This document shows positions 1 to 8,599 of a DNA stretch of 62,647 bases, in pieces. Source of the stretch: Profundicola sp964553105 (GTDB taxonomy: Bacteria; Bacteroidota; Bacteroidia; Flavobacteriales; Weeksellaceae). The notes under the pieces are model-generated. The model ran no database searches, was not told the origin of the DNA, and saw only the letters and a list, made by a program, of their open reading frames with translations. The DNA lies in contig CAZKJO010000005.1 of assembly GCA_964553105.1 (NCBI GenBank), forward strand, positions 1 to 62,647. The letters run 5' to 3'. How positions within the stretch are numbered: position 1 is the stretch's first letter; every line of letters starts with the position of its first letter. A program made the position numbers and the translations under genes.

Positions 1-2106
1 TCTGTTTCTGGAATGCGAAAGGTGGCGTACACCACAGATACCTACTTTATTCAAAGAAAGGATTCTATTGCTGATTATCACATGGAGGCGGAAATAGCAA
101 AGTACATGCAAGGCAAGGATAAGAAAGTTGTAACGGGACCCATTGTGATGAAAATTTATGAAGTTACAACCCCTTTAGCTCTGCCATTTGCTTTTTTACC
201 TATGGGCGATAATCGAAGCGCAGGTATATTGCTACCTAGTTTTGGCGAAAGAGAAGAAGTTGGATTCTACTTGCAAGGAGCTGGTTTCTATCTTCCGATT
301 GGGGATTATATGGATATTTCGTTAACGGGAGATGTTTATACTAGAGGTAGTTTGGGACTTCATGCCATGTCTCAGTATTTAAAAAGATATAGATTCTCGG
401 GTAATTTTAGTTTTGATTGGGAGAAAAGAGTTACAGGGATCAAAGGTTTAGATGATTATAGTAAATCAACAAACTATAGATTAGCTTGGAGTCATAGACA
501 AGACCCAAAAGCGAATCCGAATTTAATTTTTAGTGCGAATGTGAACTTTATGAGTTCAAAATTCTATCGCGAAGGGATTAGTAATTACGGTATTTCATCT
601 GGAAATTATCTTCAGAACAACGTAAACTCGTCCATTTCGATTAATAAGAATTTCCCTAACTCTCCATTTAGTGCATCCTTGACAGTTTCTCATAGCCAAA
701 ACACAAATAATAATTCCGACCAACAAGGAAATGCTACTTTCCAATTGCCTCAGTTAACGGTGAACATGAGTAATATTTATCCGTTTGCTCCAAAAACTGG
801 TTCTAAGAAAGGTTTATGGCAGAGCATCGGGATGAACTATAATTTTAATTTACAAAACACACTGTACACCACAGAGGATGATTTGTTTAGCTCGCGCATG
901 TTTGATGATGCTAAAAACGGAGCAAGACATAATTTTAGTTTTAATACGGGTACTACAATTTTTAAATATTTCCCATTAAGTTTTAATGCTGGATACGAAG
1001 AAGTTTGGACTTTGCACACGATTCGCAAGCAATACGATGAATTGTCAAATAGCATCTTAGAAGAGCGAGTAAACGGATTCGATTCTTACAGAACCTTTAA
1101 TGTTGGAACCGGTATTAGTACAACACTTTATGGTCAGGCTAACTTTGGAACAGCAGATGATGATAGAATGATCAAAGCGATACGACATATGATTTCGCCT
1201 CGTGTTAGTTTTAATTACCGTCCAGATTTTAGTACAGACGAATGGGGATATTATGATGCTTTTATTAATGGAGAGGGAGAGGAGATTCGTTATTCTTACT
1301 TTGATGGCGGTATATATGGCTCTCCATCACAAGGTTTGTCTCAGAGTATGAGTATTGGGATTAATAATAATCTAGAAATGAAGATTAGGAGCAAAACAGA
1401 CTCAACTGGAATCGAAAAAATTAAAATATTTGAAAGTTTTAATATTTCAACCGGATATAACTTTGCGGCCGATAGCCTTAAATTGAGTCCAATTAGTATC
1501 AATGGTAGAACCAGCTTATTTAAAAATAAAATGGGCATCAGCTTTAGAGCTACTGTTGATCCATATAAGAACTTAGTCAACGATGAATTTCCTAATGGTA
1601 AACGCATCGATGAATTAGGCAAGTTTAGATTTACCACTATGGGGCTTAGGTTAAATTATAATTTAACAGAAGCTTTGTTTGGAGATCGACAAATGGATTA
1701 TGAAAAACGGGGTAGAATACGTTATGAGGACTATTATTTTGATGATGATAATTATGCTCAATTTTTAACGCCTTGGTCTTTATCGGTGGATTTAACACAT
1801 ACCAGAACAATGTCCTTAACGGATGAGATAAGAAACACAACTTCTGTAGGGCTGCGAGGAAGTATATCGCCAACACCACATTGGGCATTTAGTGGAAGAA
1901 CTTCTTTAGATGTTCAAGAAATGGATTTTGCGGGAACATACTTTACTTTTTCGAGAGATCTCCGTAGTTTCGTAATAGATTTTAGTATGAACCCATTCGG
2001 ACAGTACAAAACCTGGAATTTCTTTATTGGTATTAAAGCAAACTTCTTGAGAGATGCTGTTAAATACGAAGAAAGAGAATTTAATTCGAGAACTAATACA
2101 TTTTAA
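1..2106 (+). CDS. lptD: LptD-like outer membrane LPS-assembly protein (5' truncated by window)
   Basis: C-terminal about 700 residues of a large outer-membrane beta-barrel. The reading frame is open from the first base, so the gene begins outside the window; the ATG at 13 is internal. The visible part starts near the end of the periplasmic OstA-like jellyroll and continues into alternating hydrophobic/aromatic strands typical of the Bacteroidota LptD barrel, including the segment FAFLPMGDNRSAGILLPSFG that precedes the barrel. LptD inserts lipopolysaccharide into the outer leaflet with LptE. No lptE-like gene lies next to it here; RidA follows after 12 nt. The family call comes from overall sequence character, and another large barrel protein of the same superfamily is the main alternative. 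Confidence 0.8.
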   Translation, partial: SVSGMRKVAYTTDTYFIQRKDSIADYHMEAEIAKYMQGKDKKVVTGPIVMKIYEVTTPLALPFAFLPMGDNRSAGILLPSFGEREEVGFYLQGAGFYLPIGDYMDISLTGDVYTRGSLGLHAMSQYLKRYRFSGNFSFDWEKRVTGIKGLDDYSKSTNYRLAWSHRQDPKANPNLIFSANVNFMSSKFYREGISNYGISSGNYLQNNVNSSISINKNFPNSPFSASLTVSHSQNTNNNSDQQGNATFQLPQLTVNMSNIYPFAPKTGSKKGLWQSIGMNYNFNLQNTLYTTEDDLFSSRMFDDAKNGARHNFSFNTGTTIFKYFPLSFNAGYEEVWTLHTIRKQYDELSNSILEERVNGFDSYRTFNVGTGISTTLYGQANFGTADDDRMIKAIRHMISPRVSFNYRPDFSTDEWGYYDAFINGEGEEIRYSYFDGGIYGSPSQGLSQSMSIGINNNLEMKIRSKTDSTGIEKIKIFESFNISTGYNFAADSLKLSPISINGRTSLFKNKMGISFRATVDPYKNLVNDEFPNGKRIDELGKFRFTTMGLRLNYNLTEALFGDRQMDYEKRGRIRYEDYYFDDDNYAQFLTPWSLSVDLTHTRTMSLTDEIRNTTSVGLRGSISPTPHWAFSGRTSLDVQEMDFAGTYFTFSRDLRSFVIDFSMNPFGQYKTWNFFIGIKANFLRDAVKYEEREFNSRTNTF

Positions 2107-2118
2107 AAACATAATATT

Positions 2119-2496
2119 ATGAATTATATTAACACACCTAATGCGCCGGCAGCCATTGGTCCTTACAGCCACGCAGTAGTAGTAAACGGAATGGTTTATA
2201 CCTCTGGACAAGTAGCTATGAATCCGGAAACAAAGGAAATCGTTACCAGTGGAGTCGCAGACGAGACCCATCAGGTAATGAAGAATTTAGAAGCCATCTT
2301 AAAAGAGGTTGGAACTTCATTTGACAAAGTAATTAAAGCGACAATTTTTTTACAAAACATGGATGATTTCCCTACGGTTAATGAGGTTTATGGATCTTAT
2401 TTAGCTGAAGGTAAATTTCCTGCACGTGAAACGGTTCAAGTTGCTAGATTGCCTAGAAATGTGAAGGTAGAAATCTCAATGATTGCTTTAGTATAA
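2119..2496 (+). CDS. ridA: RidA family reactive intermediate deaminase
   Basis: A full-length 125-residue Rid/YjgF/UK114 protein. The family is a cytosolic trimer that hydrolyses reactive 2-aminoacrylate and other enamine/imine intermediates released by PLP enzymes. Family landmarks are present: IGPYSHAV near residue 13, SGQVAMNP near 29, and PARETVQV, which carries the catalytic Arg (about residue 103), followed by VEISMIAL with the conserved Glu (about 118). It starts 12 nt after the LptD-like gene. Its stop codon overlaps the next start by one base (TAATG), so the three genes are probably co-transcribed. Confidence 0.93.
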   Translation: MNYINTPNAPAAIGPYSHAVVVNGMVYTSGQVAMNPETKEIVTSGVADETHQVMKNLEAILKEVGTSFDKVIKATIFLQNMDDFPTVNEVYGSYLAEGKFPARETVQVARLPRNVKVEISMIALV

Positions 2497-2942
2497 TGTG
2501 GATTAGAAATACATTGGCCATATTAGCAGGATTAGCCGTAGCCATGACACTCATTATGTTGGCGATTACAGCCAATAAAGTATGGTTTGATGAGCTTGAC
2601 AACATTGTTTTGTCCCAAAAGGGCGATGTCTTCTATTATTGGCAAAGTGTGATCAAACAAGCGCCTACCAACTTCTTCATAGCCCTTTTGGTTTCCTGTG
2701 GCGTGGGGGCAACGATTGGTGGTATAGTTACGGCTTATTTGGTCGTAAATGCTAGACAAGCTTATGCTCTGTTTTTAGGCTTAATTTTATTTTTAATGGC
2801 AGTTGCAGACATTATCATCTTTACCAATCACCCAACTTGGTATGAAGTAGGATTGTTTTTCATATTTTTTCCGTTCTCATGGTTAGGAGGTAAGATTGTA
2901 GATGAATTAATGAAAAATAAATTAATGCCCAACGATAAATAA
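2496..2942 (+). CDS. Small four-helix membrane protein, unknown function
   Basis: A 148-residue protein with four predicted transmembrane segments (about residues 5-25, 60-85, 90-110 and 118-135) and a short charged C-terminus. I do not recognise a characterised family. It is translationally coupled to ridA through a TAATG overlap, which suggests co-expression and not necessarily a shared pathway. The glycosyltransferase on the other strand converges on it 21 bases downstream, and no clear terminator separates them. Confidence 0.75.
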   Translation: MWIRNTLAILAGLAVAMTLIMLAITANKVWFDELDNIVLSQKGDVFYYWQSVIKQAPTNFFIALLVSCGVGATIGGIVTAYLVVNARQAYALFLGLILFLMAVADIIIFTNHPTWYEVGLFFIFFPFSWLGGKIVDELMKNKLMPNDK

Positions 2943-2963
2943 AGGGGCTTTTAAAATATAGGT

Positions 2964-4445
2964 CTATTGAATAGCGATAGACTTTCGTTTATAGATTTTC
3001 ACGCTCTTATCGGGCGTGAATTCTTTTTCTAGCGTAAAGTATTTCTCTAAACTATTTTTATAATAGTCGAATACAATGGAATCCCCACGCAATTGGTTTC
3101 TATCCTCGTCGACTATAATAAAGTTAGGTTTCTTAACTTCTAAAATATATTTAAGTTCACTCAATGGATCATTTTGAATGTTCTCTACATGTTCAAAAGT
3201 GGTTTCTCTCACTAGATTAGAAGGATGCATTGTAATAGCCGTGGGAGGCATTGTATTTAAAATCCAATAACCTATGTGTTCATTGAGATAGAAAGAGTTT
3301 TTTGGAAGTTCAGTTCCGTAATGCTCCAATAAATAATGAGCTGTATTGTAACCTTCGCCATTATAGAATCTCTTGTGTTTTTTCTTAGAATCAATCAAGG
3401 TAGATATTTCTAAATATGATTCTACCGGTAATAAAATCAATAGTACAATAATAAGTTTAGGAGCAATTTTATGAATACGCTCAGGTAAATTGATCTTTGA
3501 GATTAATCCAACAAAAATGATTAATAAAAATGGAAATACCTGAATCAAATAATGTCCATTTACTTTTCCACTTATTAGGAACATAATGGCTTGTCCGAAA
3601 AGCATGCTGAGTAATAAATAGAAATTAAACCGATTCTCTTTAGGTCGAATGAATTTATATGCTAAACCACAAAATAACGCAACTACCAGAATAAGAGGTA
3701 AAGTTTTTAAAGTTTGTTTAGATGCGGCGCTATAAGCGATAGAAGCATCAATTACAGATGTTTTAATCAATGCTAATTGATCAGTGAAGATATAAGGAAG
3801 TAAACTTAAAATAATGGCTAGAATACTTCCAATGCTTAAAAAGACACCTTTCTTAATTCCAGATTTATTTAGTCCAGCATGTAGACAAACAAAAGCATTC
3901 ACAAAGAAAATAGCATAAGCGAGATTAAGTCTAAAATTAATGGCTAAACCAAATAGAAAACCAGCTAGAATTAAGTTTTTAGTTGTGTGTTTTTTGGTTA
4001 AATAAATCAATCCTGCCACTAATGGAAGGGCTGCTAAATGCTCGGACATCACGCCCTGCATAGCGCCGAATAAACTCAATAAATAGATCGTTAAAAAGCC
4101 AACAAAAAAGCTAGCTTTTTTATCTAAATAGGCTCGACTTAATTTATATGAATAAAATGCTGTAAATGCAACCACTAAACTTCCGGCAGCGCGAATGGCT
4201 ATCATGCTTTTTCCGAAAACAGCTATAATTCCGGCGAAAAAATAAAAAACCATAGGTGGTTTCAAATCCCAATATTTGGTATAAGGTAGATATCCATCAA
4301 CTAAAGCTTGTCCCATCAATATAAAGGTGCTTTCGTCGTGATCTACATAATCCCGAAAAAAGAAGGGGAATCGAATTAAAAATGCTACAACAACAAAAAT
4401 TAATAAGATTTGAAGCGAAGAAAGTTTAGCTATTCTGCTCCACAT
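2964..4445 (-). CDS. GT39/ArnT-like membrane glycosyltransferase
   Basis: A 493-residue polytopic membrane protein with about ten hydrophobic helices. The first periplasmic loop contains RDYVDHDESTFILMGQ, the acidic motif (D/E pair) expected for GT-C fold, polyprenyl-phosphate-sugar dependent glycosyltransferases, followed by YWDLKPPMVFY, a hallmark of the ArnT/PMT-like group. The C-terminal about 110 residues are soluble and probably periplasmic. Donor and acceptor cannot be deduced. It is encoded 3 bases after yaaA on the same strand and is probably co-transcribed with it. Confidence 0.78.
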   Translation of the reverse strand: MWSRIAKLSSLQILLIFVVVAFLIRFPFFFRDYVDHDESTFILMGQALVDGYLPYTKYWDLKPPMVFYFFAGIIAVFGKSMIAIRAAGSLVVAFTAFYSYKLSRAYLDKKASFFVGFLTIYLLSLFGAMQGVMSEHLAALPLVAGLIYLTKKHTTKNLILAGFLFGLAINFRLNLAYAIFFVNAFVCLHAGLNKSGIKKGVFLSIGSILAIILSLLPYIFTDQLALIKTSVIDASIAYSAASKQTLKTLPLILVVALFCGLAYKFIRPKENRFNFYLLLSMLFGQAIMFLISGKVNGHYLIQVFPFLLIIFVGLISKINLPERIHKIAPKLIIVLLILLPVESYLEISTLIDSKKKHKRFYNGEGYNTAHYLLEHYGTELPKNSFYLNEHIGYWILNTMPPTAITMHPSNLVRETTFEHVENIQNDPLSELKYILEVKKPNFIIVDEDRNQLRGDSIVFDYYKNSLEKYFTLEKEFTPDKSVKIYKRKSIAIQ

Positions 4446-4448
4446 ATT

Positions 4449-5207
4449 TTATCGCGTAAATACTAATAAGTCGTCGGTAGAAAGATTGTCGTCGTAAGCA
4501 TAGCCCATTCCGTCAAATTTCTTTAAGTCATCTAATGAATTAGCTTTCGTTTTAGCGCAATATAAAGCCATTTCACCTCTCGCTTTTTTGAAATAAACGG
4601 TGATTTGTTTTAACTCACCATTTCTGAAGTCTTTAAACTTAACATCAATCCATTTTCCTTTCATTTTATCTCTATCTAAAACAGAAATATATTCTTTACT
4701 CGAAAGGTCTAATAGAAGTTCATCATCATCAATTTGATCATTCACATAAGAAGCAATTTTGTCAGACCAAAATTCATATAGATTGTTGTTTTTGCCAACT
4801 TTTAGGTCAGTCCCCATTTCTAATCGATAGGGCATTACGGCATCTGTGATTCTTAAGGCGCCATACAATCCAGATAAAATAATTAGGTTTTCCTGGAAAT
4901 ACTTAATTTCATCTTTATTGAGTTGACTATCTCTCAAGCCTCTATAAACCTCACCGTCGAACATCCAAGCGGCAGGATAAACATTATCTCCTTTAGTTTG
5001 AGCTTTCCATGAGTGATTTCTTTCGTAGTTTAAAGCAGCTAAATCGCTCGATATTTTTTGTAAATTTTGAAGTTTACGAGGAGATTTCTTGCTCAAACTC
5101 TCCATGACAATTTTTGCATCTTCTAAGAACTTAGGCGTGCTAAGTTCGGTTGGGATTTTATATTCTTTTTCATTCAATCGCTTCGCTGGTGAAAGAAATA
5201 TTTTCAT
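4449..5207 (-). CDS. yaaA: YaaA family (DUF328) peroxide stress protein
   Basis: A 252-residue protein opening with MKIFLSPAKRL, the signature start of the YaaA/UPF0246 family, and of normal family length. In E. coli YaaA lowers intracellular iron-driven DNA damage during hydrogen peroxide stress, and its fold binds DNA. Other conserved stretches are the FDGEVYRGL region (about residue 85) and GLYGALRITDAVMPYRLEMG (about 113-132). A TATCTTTA -7-like box lies about 15 nt upstream of the start. It is the first gene of a two-gene minus-strand unit with the GT39-like gene. Confidence 0.9.
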   Translation of the reverse strand: MKIFLSPAKRLNEKEYKIPTELSTPKFLEDAKIVMESLSKKSPRKLQNLQKISSDLAALNYERNHSWKAQTKGDNVYPAAWMFDGEVYRGLRDSQLNKDEIKYFQENLIILSGLYGALRITDAVMPYRLEMGTDLKVGKNNNLYEFWSDKIASYVNDQIDDDELLLDLSSKEYISVLDRDKMKGKWIDVKFKDFRNGELKQITVYFKKARGEMALYCAKTKANSLDDLKKFDGMGYAYDDNLSTDDLLVFTR

Positions 5208-5332
5208 GGTTTTAATTTTGGTTAAAGATAATCAACATCAAGCCTCAAAGCAAACTTATTCGATCATCTTATATTATATAAATATAGTAGGTTAACGTAT
5301 TTATGGAATTTGATAATGTTTAAAACAATAAA

Positions 5333-5362
5333 AAAACCGCAACTCATAAAATTGCGGTTTTT
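5333..5362. terminator. Intrinsic terminator after the phosphorylase gene, usable in both directions
   Basis: Perfect 10-bp stem AAAACCGCAA / TTGCGGTTTT (5333-5342 with 5352-5361), loop of 9, with A-runs on one side and T-runs on the other. It lies 19 bases beyond the stop of the minus-strand glucan phosphorylase. Confidence 0.85.
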
Positions 5363-5380
5363 ATTATAATCAATTACTAA

Positions 5381-7039
5381 TTAAACGTTATACATTTTCT
5401 CGTAATAATCATGTGCCATTCTATCAGAATCGAAGAAAGGAACAACTTCGGTCATAGCATCCATAACCTTCTTATACCATCCTTTTGAATCATCATAATA
5501 CAATGGAACGATTTCCTCCTCTAATACTTTATACAAGTTATCTAAATCTTGTTGATCTTGCTCAAAAACAGGAAGCGTGTGATCTACAATTGGTAAAACA
5601 AATGAACAATCAGGGCACATTTCGTGGAATTCTCTAATCCAACCATCATTTGTAGATAGGTTTAAAGATCCATTCATAGCTGCTGTCATTCCACTTGTTC
5701 CTGAAGCTTCTCTAGTAACTCTTGGGTTATTTAACCAAATATCCGAACCATCTTTAAGTAACTTAGAAAGTGCTAATTCGTATCCAGCCAATACAGCCAT
5801 ATTTTTAAGTCCAAAGCTCATTTCCACCAATGAATCATACTGTCTGATAGCATTATAATCCATTGGATAAGGCTTACCAGCAAAAATAATTTGAACTGGT
5901 TTTTCAGGATTATTTAATAATTTCTCAAAACGAGCAAAATCTCTTGTAATTAAATCAGCGCGCTTATATCCCGCAAATCTTCTTGCCCAAACAATCGTTA
6001 GAACATCTTCGTCAAACCATTTACCTGTTTGATCCGCAACTTCTTTGAATAATTCTCTTTTAAGCTCCTTTTTGCGAGAAACTAAGTTCTTAGCATTCTT
6101 TTTAGCTCTTGCTTTTTCTAATCTATCATCTGCCCAATACAATTTGTTTTGAGAATTGGTAACATGATCGATTTCGCAAATACCTTCGTATTTTCCCCAC
6201 ATACCACGAGAAACTTCACCGTGTAATTTAGAAACTCCGTTGGCTTTTCTAGCTAAACGTAAAGCAACCAATGAATGGTTGAATTCATCGTCGTGAATAC
6301 CAGAGATTGCTCTCACATCTTCTAATGACATACCATTGAAGAAGCCCATTTGATCTAAGTCGTGAATATTATGCTTTTCGTTTCCGGCCTCTTCAGGAGT
6401 ATGCGTAGTGAAAACTAATTTCTCTCTTAATTTCTTCTGTCCCATTTTTGGTAACCAATGGAAAACAGCAGATAACGCATGAGCTTCGTTAAAGTGATAT
6501 ACTTCTGGATCGTAGTTTAACTCATCTAATAATTTAGCTCCACCAATTCCTAGTACCATACTTTGTGCGATTTTGGCCTTAGGATCAGAATCATATAATT
6601 TAAAGGTAGTAGATCTCGCCAGGAAGTCATTTTCTGGAACATCTGTACTTAATAAGAATAAAGGCACAGTTCCAAATTGCTTGGGATCTAAGTAATAAGC
6701 TTTCACCCAAACTGGATGACCAGCAATATTAATAGTGAACTTGATACCGGTGTCTTGTAAGAAATGATAAATCTTTTCTTGGAACAAAGCACCCATTTTT
6801 CTGTCCTCTTTTTTATATTGGTCATAATAGCCATACTTCCATAAAATACCAATTCCAATTAAGTTTTGTTTGGTATCATAAGCAGATCTCATGTGAGAAC
6901 CCGCCAGGAAACCTAAACCTCCGGAATAAATTTTTAAACTTTGGTCGATACCGTATTCCATACAGAAATAAACAGATGACTTTTTATATTTCGGGTCGAA
7001 TTTATACGGATGTTGAAATGCTTTAGGCAATTTACTCAT
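5381..7039 (-). CDS. glgP: Alpha-glucan phosphorylase family protein (GT35) lacking the PLP lysine
   Basis: A 552-residue member of the short alpha-glucan phosphorylase group (TIGR02094-like). Landmarks in order: SVYFCMEYGIDQSLKIYSGG (22-41), YHFNEAHALSAVFHWLP (181-197), TTHTPEEAGN (211-220), VWARRFAGYKRADL (350-363) and FAGKPYP (386-392). Family members phosphorolyse glycogen or maltodextrin to glucose-1-phosphate using PLP bound to a lysine in a GTG(N)MK or GTSGMK motif. Here the motif is EASGTSGMT, with Thr452 where the Schiff-base Lys is expected. The base sequence is unambiguous on this point. The protein may be inactive, regulatory, or use different chemistry. Elsewhere in the window sits a branching enzyme (46.9 kb), consistent with glycogen metabolism. 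A TACTTTTG -7 box lies upstream (7072-7065). Confidence 0.85.
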   Translation of the reverse strand: MSKLPKAFQHPYKFDPKYKKSSVYFCMEYGIDQSLKIYSGGLGFLAGSHMRSAYDTKQNLIGIGILWKYGYYDQYKKEDRKMGALFQEKIYHFLQDTGIKFTINIAGHPVWVKAYYLDPKQFGTVPLFLLSTDVPENDFLARSTTFKLYDSDPKAKIAQSMVLGIGGAKLLDELNYDPEVYHFNEAHALSAVFHWLPKMGQKKLREKLVFTTHTPEEAGNEKHNIHDLDQMGFFNGMSLEDVRAISGIHDDEFNHSLVALRLARKANGVSKLHGEVSRGMWGKYEGICEIDHVTNSQNKLYWADDRLEKARAKKNAKNLVSRKKELKRELFKEVADQTGKWFDEDVLTIVWARRFAGYKRADLITRDFARFEKLLNNPEKPVQIIFAGKPYPMDYNAIRQYDSLVEMSFGLKNMAVLAGYELALSKLLKDGSDIWLNNPRVTREASGTSGMTAAMNGSLNLSTNDGWIREFHEMCPDCSFVLPIVDHTLPVFEQDQQDLDNLYKVLEEEIVPLYYDDSKGWYKKVMDAMTEVVPFFDSDRMAHDYYEKMYNV

Positions 7040-7064
7040 GTTATTTGTATTAATAATATGCCGA

Positions 7065-7072
7065 CAAAAGTA
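7065..7072 (-). promoter_or_regulatory. -7 box for the phosphorylase gene
   Basis: TACTTTTG on the minus strand, matching the Bacteroidota -7 consensus TAnnTTTG, 25 nt upstream of the start codon. No clear -33 TTG was found. Confidence 0.5.
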
Positions 7073-7212
7073 AGCTTTATTTAGCTAAAATAAAAACTAA
7101 GTGTACAAATAACACTTAATCATATAATGTTTTGTTAATTTTTTGCTTATTCATAGGAATCAGGGAGTTAAAATGCTTTTTATCATAGCTATATTTTAAG
7201 GTTTAGATACTT

Positions 7213-7228
7213 TAATTTTGTAATTTTG
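7213..7228 (+). promoter_or_regulatory. Twin -7 boxes upstream of the korB-like gene, probable leaderless start
   Basis: Two consecutive TAATTTTG octamers (7213-7220 and 7221-7228) match TAnnTTTG. The second ends exactly 4 nt before the ATG at 7233, so transcription from it would start at or next to the start codon. Confidence 0.55.
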
Positions 7229-7232
7229 TGCT

Positions 7233-8249
7233 ATGACACAAGTATTAACTTCAAAAGATTTTGTATCTGATCAGGACATCAAATGGTGCCCGGGTTGTGG
7301 AGATTATTCTATCCTAAAACAGATGCAAAGTGTTTTGCCTGAATTAGGCTTAGATAAAGAAGATATTGTTTTTATTTCAGGAATCGGATGTTCATCTCGT
7401 TTCCCTTATTATATGGATACCTATGGAATGCACAGTATTCACGGTAGGGCTCCAGCTGTGGCTTCGGGAACAAAAATCGCCAATCCAGATTTGCATGTTT
7501 GGGTGATTACGGGAGATGGTGACAGTTTATCGATTGGTGGAAATCATTTTATACATGCTTTCCGTAGAAATATGGATTTCAATATTTTATTGTTTAATAA
7601 TGAGATTTATGGTTTAACAAAGGGCCAGTATTCGCCGACATCAACCCAAGGTCTTAAGACAAAATCCTCACCTTATGGATCATTGGATTACCCTTTTAAT
7701 CCTCTAGGTGTGGCTTTAGGTGCAGATGCTACTTTTGTGGCTCGTTCTATGGATAGAGATCCTGTGCACTTGAGAGAAATGATGCGTCGTACGGCAGATC
7801 ACAAAGGAACTTCGCTTTTAGAGGTTTATCAAAACTGTCCCATTTTCAACGATGGAATTTTTGAGGAATTCACCGATAAAAAGAAAAGATCTACCAACGC
7901 TATTTATGTAGAACATGATCAGCCTATGGTTTTTGGAGCGGAAGATGAGTTAGGTTTAGTATTGGATGGAACCACAGCTCGGGTTGTTAAATATAAGGAA
8001 TTAGGCATGAGTGCTGATGATCTATGGATTCATGATGAACAAGATATTACTAAAGCTCAAATTTTGAGTCATTTATTTGATGATCCCAAAGAAACTGAAT
8101 TCCCTCGACCTTTTGGCGTGCTGTATTCAATCGAAAGACCAACTTATGAAGAGTTGTTGTTTGAGCAATTGAATCATGTTATGGAATCGAATCCGTCGCC
8201 TAAATTAGATGATATTCTTGCTGGTAAGAACACTTGGCAAGTGAATTAA
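7233..8249 (+). CDS. korB: 2-oxoacid:ferredoxin oxidoreductase, beta subunit
   Basis: A 338-residue thiamine-diphosphate-binding subunit of the 2-oxoglutarate/2-oxoacid ferredoxin oxidoreductase family, which decarboxylates a 2-oxoacid to acyl-CoA while reducing ferredoxin. It has KWCPGCGDY (C19 and C22), GIGCSSR, and the TPP/Mg motif TGDGDSLSIGGNH (about 92-104), followed by FNNEIYGLTKGQ. Length is normal for a beta subunit. The alpha subunit that usually precedes it is absent: the upstream neighbour is the divergent phosphorylase, with korB's own promoter between. Substrate choice (2-oxoglutarate or pyruvate/branched chain) is inferred only from family resemblance. Confidence 0.88.
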   Translation: MTQVLTSKDFVSDQDIKWCPGCGDYSILKQMQSVLPELGLDKEDIVFISGIGCSSRFPYYMDTYGMHSIHGRAPAVASGTKIANPDLHVWVITGDGDSLSIGGNHFIHAFRRNMDFNILLFNNEIYGLTKGQYSPTSTQGLKTKSSPYGSLDYPFNPLGVALGADATFVARSMDRDPVHLREMMRRTADHKGTSLLEVYQNCPIFNDGIFEEFTDKKKRSTNAIYVEHDQPMVFGAEDELGLVLDGTTARVVKYKELGMSADDLWIHDEQDITKAQILSHLFDDPKETEFPRPFGVLYSIERPTYEELLFEQLNHVMESNPSPKLDDILAGKNTWQVN

Positions 8250-8270
8250 GATAATTTTAATTGTATATTC

Positions 8271-8309
8271 AAATCTCATGGTATCTAGCATATCATGAGA
8301 TTTTTTTTT
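8271..8309 (+). terminator. Intrinsic terminator after korB
   Basis: A long stem, AAATCTCATG (8271-8280) with CATGAGATTT (8294-8303), extended inward by G-T, T-A, A-T and T-A pairs around a CTAGC loop, followed by an unbroken run of T. Confidence 0.9.
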
Positions 8310-8599
8310 GTCTTAATTTAAATATCTGTGTTATACTTAAATGGATTTAATCTCTATAAAATTAAATGTTTTTTATGTTAAAGAATTATATATCATAGGC
8401 TAACATTTAACCGAATAAAAATATCATTATAGTATAGTAATTCGAAAATTTATTTTTATTAAATAATTTATGAGCCTAGTCATAAACATGAATTTTAGAA
8501 ACAATTTAAATTACAGATTTACAACAGTTTTTATGTGTAGTTTTACATAAAATCTTATTTATATTAACTATTTTTAACTAAAATAAAAAATCTATTTCT
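8310..8599. other. AT-rich upstream region of the nitrite-reduction cluster
   Basis: About 290 non-coding bases between the korB terminator and the porin start. A 9-bp inverted repeat TTAAATGTT / AACATTTAA occurs at 8362-8370 and 8402-8410 (31 bases apart), with a further ATGTTA between. A regulator binding here is possible. I find no FNR-type TTGAT-N4-ATCAA site and no convincing TAnnTTTG box near the start codon. Confidence 0.35.
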
